This document shows, one piece after another, positions 58,313-64,000 of a stretch of 64,000 nucleotides of DNA (position 1 is its first letter; every line of letters begins with the position of its first letter). The position numbers and the translations under genes are program-made. The notes under the pieces were generated by a model. It was not told the DNA's origin. It was given only the letters and a program-made list of their open reading frames with translations, and searched no databases. The stretch is from Mucilaginibacter ginsenosidivorans (GTDB taxonomy: Bacteria; Bacteroidota; Bacteroidia; Sphingobacteriales; Sphingobacteriaceae): contig NZ_CP042436.1 of assembly GCF_007971025.1 (NCBI RefSeq), positions 5,084,001-5,148,000 of the forward strand, read 5' to 3'.

Positions 58313-60727
58313 ATGATAAAGAATTACCTAAAAGTTGCCTGGCGCAACCTCATCAAAAACAAAGCCTCATCAGCCATCAATATTGGCGGCCTTGCTGTGG
58401 GTATGGCGGTAGTAACACTTATTGGCCTTTGGGTTTGGGACGAATTGTCATTCAATAAATACCATCAAAACTACGACCATATTGCACAGGTCAGAACGCG
58501 GCTTATTGATATGCGCACCAAAGAGACGGGCATTAACAACTCGCTCCAGTTCCCGATGGTGACCGAGTTGAAGACCAATTACAAAGAGAATTTCAAGCAC
58601 GTTGTAACGGCTTCCTGGGATGTCGATAATATACTTTCGGCAGGTGACAAAAAACTTTCAAGAACAGGTTTATACATGGACGCCGATGCGCCCGAAATGT
58701 TGACGCTGAAAATGATACATGGTTCCAGGTTAGGGCTGAAAGATCCGTATTCTATCATGCTGTCTGAGTCGACCGCCAAAGCATTTTTTGGCGATGCCGA
58801 CCCGGTAAACCAGGTAATGAAGATCAATAATAAGCTTACCGTTAAAGTTACCGGTGTGTATGAGGATCTGCCACTGAATTGCCAGTTTAAAGACCTCAAA
58901 TTTCTGTCAACTACAGCCTTATGGATCATTGATAATCCCTGGATAAAAGAGCGTGCTATGACCGACTGGCAGAACCACTTCCTGAAAATTTATGTAGAAA
59001 TTAATCCGAATACAGATTTTGCAACGGTATCGCACAATATTAAAGACGCTGAACTGAAAAACCTGGGCAATCTGAAGGAGCAGGCTAAACAAAACCCACA
59101 GGTTTTCCTGCTGCCCATGAGCGACTGGCACCTGCACAATTACAAGCGAGGCCAGGCAGACACCGGACCGCTCCAGATGCTGTGGCTGGTAAGTATCATC
59201 GGAGGTTTTGTGTTATTGCTGGCCTGCATCAATTTTATGAACCTGAGCACGGCCCGGTCCGAAAAACGTGCAAAAGAGATAGGTATTCGCAAAGCAGTGG
59301 GATCGGTACGCCGCCAATTGATTGGGCAGTTTTATTGTGAATCATTTTTGATTGTCCTGTTGTCGTTCATGTTGTCAATGTTTTTAGTTGCGCTGTCACT
59401 GCCGTGGTTTAATGACCTGTCGGGCAAGTTGGTTAAAACGCCTTATGCAAGCCCTTATTTCTGGCTGTTGAGCGTCGTATTTATTTGCATCACGAGTCTG
59501 GTAGCCGGAAGTTATCCTGCGCTGTACCTATCTTCGTTCAATCCGGTAAAAGTATTGAAGGGAACTTTCCGGGTTGGCCGGTTCGCTTCGATACCGCGTA
59601 AGGTATTGGTTGTAACGCAATTTACCGTATCTGTAGCGCTCATCGTCAGTACTATCATTATTTACCGCCAGGTGCAGGTAGCCAAAGCCCGCCCGGTTGG
59701 CTATACCCGTGAAGGCCTGATCATGATCGAAAAAAAATCAGGTGATTTTGATGGTAAGTACGATCTGCTTCGGTCAGAGTTAAAAAATACCGGCGTTGTT
59801 TCCGAAATGTCCGAATCGTGCGGAAAAGTTACCGAAATAGCATCGGGCAATGGTGGTTTTACCTGGCGCGGCAAGGACCCAAACCTGCAGGACCAGTTTG
59901 GCACGCTGCCCGTAACCTTTGAATACGGCAAAACAGTTGGCTGGCAATTTGTGCAGGGTCGCGATTTTTCAAGGAAATTCCTTACCGACTCATCAGGCAT
60001 GGTGATTAATGAATCGGCTGCCAGGTATATGGGGCTGACAAACCCGGTGGGCGAAGATATAAGTTGGAAGTTCCAGGATCAACCGTTAAAATATTATAAA
60101 ATAATCGGCGTGGTTAAGGATATGGTAATGGAATCGCCCTATATGCCCGCAATCCCCACTGTTTTTATGATCAAAGGCCACATAGGTACTAACCAGATTA
60201 ATGTCAAAATAAATCCCAATGTAAGCACCACCGTGGCCTTGCCAAAAATAGCAGCCGTTTTCAGGAAGGTAATCCCTTCGGCGCCGTTCGAATACAAGTT
60301 CGTCGACCAGGAATACGCTGCTAAATTTGCCGCCGAGGAAAAAGTAGGCAGCCTCGCCGCGGTTTTTGGCGGGCTTGCCATTTTCATTTCATGCCTTGGT
60401 TTGTTTGGTTTGGCCTCCTTTATAGCCGAGCAGCGGGTTAAGGAAATAGGTGTGCGCAAAGTACTGGGCGCATCGGTGATGAATCTATGGGGAATGCTAT
60501 CGAAGGATTTTGTACTGCTGGTTATTATATCTCAGATCATCGCCTCGCCTATTGCTTATTATTTCATGAACAACTGGCTGCAGCATTATCAATACCGAAC
60601 CAATATATCCTGGTGGATATTTGCCCTTACCGGCACGGGAGCTATCATCATAACGCTGGCAACCGTAAGCTACCAAAGCATAAAAGCCGCGTTGGCCAAC
60701 CCGGTGAAGAGTTTGCGGAGCGAGTGA
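58313..60727 (+). CDS. MacB/FtsX-type permease, array member 4
   Basis: 804 residues. Begins IKNYLKVAWRNLIKNKASSAINIGG. A 72-bp stretch from 58321 is identical in DNA to 60851-60922 of member 5, after which the two diverge. First coupling segment EKRAKEIGIRKAVGS, second EQRVKEIGVRKVLGAS. The spacer before it contains AACTGGTGATTAGTTGAATA, repeated before member 5. Confidence 0.92.
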   Translation: MIKNYLKVAWRNLIKNKASSAINIGGLAVGMAVVTLIGLWVWDELSFNKYHQNYDHIAQVRTRLIDMRTKETGINNSLQFPMVTELKTNYKENFKHVVTASWDVDNILSAGDKKLSRTGLYMDADAPEMLTLKMIHGSRLGLKDPYSIMLSESTAKAFFGDADPVNQVMKINNKLTVKVTGVYEDLPLNCQFKDLKFLSTTALWIIDNPWIKERAMTDWQNHFLKIYVEINPNTDFATVSHNIKDAELKNLGNLKEQAKQNPQVFLLPMSDWHLHNYKRGQADTGPLQMLWLVSIIGGFVLLLACINFMNLSTARSEKRAKEIGIRKAVGSVRRQLIGQFYCESFLIVLLSFMLSMFLVALSLPWFNDLSGKLVKTPYASPYFWLLSVVFICITSLVAGSYPALYLSSFNPVKVLKGTFRVGRFASIPRKVLVVTQFTVSVALIVSTIIIYRQVQVAKARPVGYTREGLIMIEKKSGDFDGKYDLLRSELKNTGVVSEMSESCGKVTEIASGNGGFTWRGKDPNLQDQFGTLPVTFEYGKTVGWQFVQGRDFSRKFLTDSSGMVINESAARYMGLTNPVGEDISWKFQDQPLKYYKIIGVVKDMVMESPYMPAIPTVFMIKGHIGTNQINVKINPNVSTTVALPKIAAVFRKVIPSAPFEYKFVDQEYAAKFAAEEKVGSLAAVFGGLAIFISCLGLFGLASFIAEQRVKEIGVRKVLGASVMNLWGMLSKDFVLLVIISQIIASPIAYYFMNNWLQHYQYRTNISWWIFALTGTGAIIITLATVSYQSIKAALANPVKSLRSE

Positions 60728-60800
60728 TCAGTGATTAGGTAACTGGTGATTAGTTGAATAAAACGTAACTAAAATATCCCGGATAGGGGTGAGACAAAAG

Positions 60801-60837
60801 ACCAATGAACTGTTGAACAAATGAACCATTGAACTAA
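60801..60837 (+). repeat. ATGAAC-type simple repeat before permease 5
   Basis: CAATGAACTGTTGAACAAAT and GAACCATTGAACTAAACG, directly before the ATG; the AACTGGTGATTAGTTGAATA unit lies at about 60739-60758. Confidence 0.65.
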
Positions 60838-60842
60838 ACGTT

Positions 60843-63224
60843 ATGATACGGAATTACCTAAAAGTTGCCTGGCGCAACCTCATCAAAAACAAAGCCTCAT
60901 CAGCCATCAATATTGGCGGCCTGGCTGTGGGCATGGCGGTAGTGATATTGATCGGCTTGTGGATATGGGACGAATTATCGTTCAACAAGAACTTTAAAAA
61001 TTACGACCACATTGCGCAGGTGCTGCAAAATAACACCATGAATGGTGAAGTTGGCACCGGCAACTCCGTGCCATGGCCCATGGGCGATGCGCTTCGCAAA
61101 GATTTTGGCAGCAATTTTAAACATGTCACCATGGCCCGGTTTCCGTTTGGCCATATACTGGCATTTGGTGATAAGAAACTCACCGAAACAGGTACTTATC
61201 TCGAACCGGAGGCACTTGACATGTTCTCGGTAAAAATGTTGCAGGGAACGCGGGCTGCGTTGAACGATCAGTCTTCTGTTATACTTTCAGCATCTGCTGC
61301 TAAAGCCTATTTCGGGAATGCAGACCCGATGGATCAGGTCATGAAAATTGACAACAGGCAAATTGTAAAAGTGACGGGAATTTATGAAGATTTCCCGGAC
61401 AATTCCTCGTTTGCCGGTGTTAATTTTATTTCACCATGGCAGTTGTATTCAAACACAGATGAGCTTACAAAACAAGCAGATACCTGGCGCTGCAATTGTT
61501 ACCTGGCCTATGTTCAAACGGCTGATAACGCCGACGTAAATAAAGTTTCCGCAAAGATCAGGGATATCAAACACGACAAGGTGAACAAGATCGAGTTGAA
61601 GCAAAAGAATGAGGTTTTTCTTGACCCGATGAAAAACTGGCATCTATATGCCGAGTTCAAAAATGGTGTCCATGCCGGCGGCCGCATTCAGTATGTTTGG
61701 CTGTTCGGTATAATCGGGGGTTTTGTGTTGCTACTGGCCTGTATCAATTTTATGAACTTAAGCACCGCCCGGTCCGAAAAACGGGCAAAGGAAGTTGGTA
61801 TCCGCAAGGCTGTGGGCTCGTTGCGCCCCCAGCTCATTTACCAGTTCCTTAGTGAATCCATTTTGGCGACACTTTTTGCGTTTATACTGGCTATCATTCT
61901 CGTGCAGCTGGCCTTACCATTTTTCAATGACATAGCCGGTAAAAAAATGTCCATTTTATGGGGCAACCCACTGTTTTGGGGGCTCGGTATCGGTTTTAGC
62001 CTGATAACCGGGCTTATATCGGGCAGCTACCCGGCGTTGTATTTGTCGTCATTCAAACCAGTCAAAGTATTAAAGGGTACATTCAAAGTTGGTCCATTGG
62101 CAGCAATACCGCGCAAGGTATTGGTGGTGATGCAATTCACCGTTTCTGTTGTGCTTATTATCGGTACCATTGTCGTTTTCAGGCAAATACAATTTGCCAA
62201 GGATCGGCCGGTAGGCTACAGCCGCAATGGGCTCATAGCTATTCCAATGGCAACCGGCGACATCCATAATAAATTCGATATTGTGAAGAATGAACTTGTA
62301 AAAAGCGGGGCGGTAGCCGAAATAGCCGAATCCACCAGTCCAACTACAGGCGACTATTCCACCAACAGCGGCTTTGACTGGAAGGGCAAAGACCCGGCCC
62401 TTGCTGTCGAATTTCCCAATATTGATGTTTCGCCCGGTTATGGTAAAACTGTAGGCTGGCAATTTATAGCCGGCCGCGATTTGTCGGCAGACTATCTTAC
62501 CGATTCGTTAGCATTCGTGATCAATGAAACCGCTGCAAAATTCATGGGGCTTAAACACCCGGTGGGCGAAACAATTAAATGGGACGGCGTGCCCTATCAT
62601 GTAATAGGTGTGATAAGGGATATGGTGTCCGAATCGCCGTACGAACCCGTTAGGCCGACACTTTACCACATGCTAAAAGGCAGCGGCGATTTTGTTATGG
62701 TCCGGATCAACCCGCATGCAGGTACCCATGAGGCCCTTGGCAAAATTGAAAAAGTATTTAAAGCTTATAATCCTGCTCAGCCCTTCGATTACCAGTTCGC
62801 CGACGCAGAATACGCAAAAAAGTTTGGTAACGAAGAACGCATAGGCAAACTGGCTAGTTCATTTGCTGGCCTGGCAATATTTATCAGCTGCCTCGGTTTG
62901 TTCGGGATGGCCTCTTTCATGGCCGAGCAGCGCGTTAAAGAAATTGGCGTCCGCAAGGTTTTGGGGGCATCCATACTCAACCTGTGGAGCCTGCTGTCGA
63001 AGGATTTCGTAATGCTGGTAGCTATCTCGCTGGTTATAGCATCACCGATAGCTTATTATTTTATGCAAAACTGGCTGAAAAATTACCGCTATCATTCAGG
63101 TATAGACTGGTGGATATTTGGAGTGACTGCGGTAGGTGCGATGGCGATAACATTGCTTACCATAAGCTACCAGAGCATCAAAGCAGCTTTGGCCAACCCG
63201 GTGAAAAGTTTGCGGAGTGAGTGA
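60843..63224 (+). CDS. MacB/FtsX-type permease, array member 5
   Basis: 793 residues. Begins IRNYLKVAWRNLIKNKASSAINIGG, sharing a 72-bp identical DNA run with member 4. The first periplasmic domain is of its own type (LQNNTMNGEVGTGNSVPWPMG). Coupling segments EKRAKEVGIRKAVGS and EQRVKEIGVRKVLGAS. The tail ANPVKSLRSE is at the end. Confidence 0.92.
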   Translation: MIRNYLKVAWRNLIKNKASSAINIGGLAVGMAVVILIGLWIWDELSFNKNFKNYDHIAQVLQNNTMNGEVGTGNSVPWPMGDALRKDFGSNFKHVTMARFPFGHILAFGDKKLTETGTYLEPEALDMFSVKMLQGTRAALNDQSSVILSASAAKAYFGNADPMDQVMKIDNRQIVKVTGIYEDFPDNSSFAGVNFISPWQLYSNTDELTKQADTWRCNCYLAYVQTADNADVNKVSAKIRDIKHDKVNKIELKQKNEVFLDPMKNWHLYAEFKNGVHAGGRIQYVWLFGIIGGFVLLLACINFMNLSTARSEKRAKEVGIRKAVGSLRPQLIYQFLSESILATLFAFILAIILVQLALPFFNDIAGKKMSILWGNPLFWGLGIGFSLITGLISGSYPALYLSSFKPVKVLKGTFKVGPLAAIPRKVLVVMQFTVSVVLIIGTIVVFRQIQFAKDRPVGYSRNGLIAIPMATGDIHNKFDIVKNELVKSGAVAEIAESTSPTTGDYSTNSGFDWKGKDPALAVEFPNIDVSPGYGKTVGWQFIAGRDLSADYLTDSLAFVINETAAKFMGLKHPVGETIKWDGVPYHVIGVIRDMVSESPYEPVRPTLYHMLKGSGDFVMVRINPHAGTHEALGKIEKVFKAYNPAQPFDYQFADAEYAKKFGNEERIGKLASSFAGLAIFISCLGLFGMASFMAEQRVKEIGVRKVLGASILNLWSLLSKDFVMLVAISLVIASPIAYYFMQNWLKNYRYHSGIDWWIFGVTAVGAMAITLLTISYQSIKAALANPVKSLRSE

Positions 63225-63271
63225 TTCGTGATTAACGGTTAGTTAAAGCACTAACAAATAAAAGGCTTCGC

Positions 63272-63322
63272 AAAATGAACCATTGAACTAATGAACTATT
63301 GCACAAATGAACCATTGAATTA
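63272..63322 (+). repeat. ATGAAC-type simple repeat before permease 6
   Basis: AAATGAACCATTGAACTAAT, GAACTATTGCACAAATGAAC and CATTGAATTAAAC: three to four degenerate units directly before the ATG. Confidence 0.65.
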
Positions 63323-63328
63323 AACGTC

Positions 63329-64000
63329 ATGATAAAGAACAATTTAAAAGTTGCCTGGCGCAATCTCGTTAAAAACAAGGCTTCCTCTTTAATAAACATA
63401 GGCGGCCTTGCTGTGGGCATGGCAGTAGTGATGCTCATCAGTTTTTGGATATGGGATGAAGTAACTTTTGACCGGTATCATAAAAACTACAACCGTATTG
63501 CGCAGGTCATTCAAAACGTTACTAATAACGGCGAGGTACAGACCTGGTGGCAGGTACCTTACCCGCTTGCGGCCGAAATACGTAAAAACTACGGAAGCGA
63601 CTTTAAACAGGTGGTAATGTCGACAGGCCTCGGCGGAAATATGCTGGCCCTGGGTAATAAAAAACTGAGCGAACAAGGTGTGTTTATGGAAACCGGCGGA
63701 CCGGAATTATTTACGCTGAACATGCTTAAAGGCAACCGTAACGCGCTGAAGGATCCATCGTCCATATTGATATCGGCCTCGACGGCTAAGGCATTTTTCG
63801 GCAATAACGACCCTATGTTTAAAGTATTGAAGCTGAACAATTCGGATAATCTGACAGTGGCCGGGGTTTACGAGGATCTGCCCAAAAACTCTACGCTGGC
63901 CGATATGGCCTTCATCGGTTCGTGGGATCGTTTTGCATCGGATAATCAGCTCAACCAGATGAAGGAGCCATGGCGGCCGAACTTCGTTTCCCTGTATGTT
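63329..64000 (+). CDS. MacB/FtsX-type permease, array member 6 (3' end missing)
   Basis: 224 codons from the ATG at 63329 to the window edge. It starts IKNNLKVAWRNLVKNKASSLINIGG, with WIWDEVTFDRYHKNYNRIAQV after the first span. The first periplasmic domain is partly seen (MLKGNRNALKDPSSILIS, VAGVYEDLPKNSTL). Same subgroup as members 1, 4 and 5. The reading frame is open to the edge, so the gene is cut by the window and not a pseudogene on this evidence. Confidence 0.9.
   Translation, partial: MIKNNLKVAWRNLVKNKASSLINIGGLAVGMAVVMLISFWIWDEVTFDRYHKNYNRIAQVIQNVTNNGEVQTWWQVPYPLAAEIRKNYGSDFKQVVMSTGLGGNMLALGNKKLSEQGVFMETGGPELFTLNMLKGNRNALKDPSSILISASTAKAFFGNNDPMFKVLKLNNSDNLTVAGVYEDLPKNSTLADMAFIGSWDRFASDNQLNQMKEPWRPNFVSLYV

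Overview
The window looks like a chromosome segment of a Bacteroidota bacterium of the Sphingobacteriaceae type, probably Mucilaginibacter or a close relative. Evidence: promoters of the TTTG-N18/20-TAnnTTTG form, few Shine-Dalgarno sequences, many secreted or outer-membrane proteins of Bacteroidota-type families (CarboxypepD_reg/TonB-plug proteins, beta-barrel receptors, M56/BlaI pairs, 800-residue MacB-like permeases), and intergenic repeat families of the kind found in that group. The genus is inference.

Region 1 (1-7560, minus strand) is the S10-spc ribosomal protein operon, rplC-rplD-rplW-rplB-rpsS-rplV-rpsC-rplP-rpmC-rpsQ-rplN-rplX-rplE-rpsN-rpsH-rplF, with rplF cut by the window edge. 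Region 2 (7561-18430) is about 11 kb of accessory DNA between rplC and rpsJ, genes that are usually adjacent. It holds palindromic repeats, three small AT-rich orphan genes, a VapBC-type toxin-antitoxin pair, a DUF5655 protein, a phospholipase-B/C45-like Ntn-hydrolase lipoprotein, a membrane protein with a TonB-plug-like segment, a fungal-TYR1-like prephenate dehydrogenase, an orphan permease, and a GIY-YIG nuclease gene flanked by copies of one palindromic repeat in opposite orientations. Region 3 (18431-22176) is the str operon rpsL-rpsG-fusA-rpsJ, with its own promoter and a strong terminator just after rpsJ. The str and S10 units are therefore separately transcribed here.

Region 4 (22200-38220) holds mostly envelope and secreted proteins: an NTF2-like protein, a 40-residue proline-rich lipoprotein, a CarboxypepD_reg protein, an M1 aminopeptidase, an MG2/plug hybrid protein, an ArsC/Spx-like protein, two paralogous outer-membrane beta-barrel receptors, and an M56 peptidase/BlaI repressor pair whose promoter overlaps two perfect operator dyads. 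Region 5 (38228-41823) is a housekeeping cluster on the minus strand: accA, tRNA-Gln(TTG), prs, rplY/ctc and pth. Region 6 (41939-50538) carries assorted metabolic, envelope and regulatory genes, including a Gfo/Idh/MocA oxidoreductase, a GH18 glycosidase, a GlxA-type regulator, and an unusual protein fusing two SnoaL-like domains to a truncated hemoglobin.

Region 7 (50807 to the right edge) is a head-to-tail array of six MacB/FtsX-type permease genes with no ABC ATPase or membrane-fusion partner visible in the window. The intergenic DNA contains several repeat families: hairpins with variable stems and a constant tail, ATCGGTGTAATC inverted repeats, TTGACCA-type simple repeats, and ATGAAC-type repeats just before the permease start codons. 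I found no CRISPR array, prophage, rRNA gene or complete insertion sequence.
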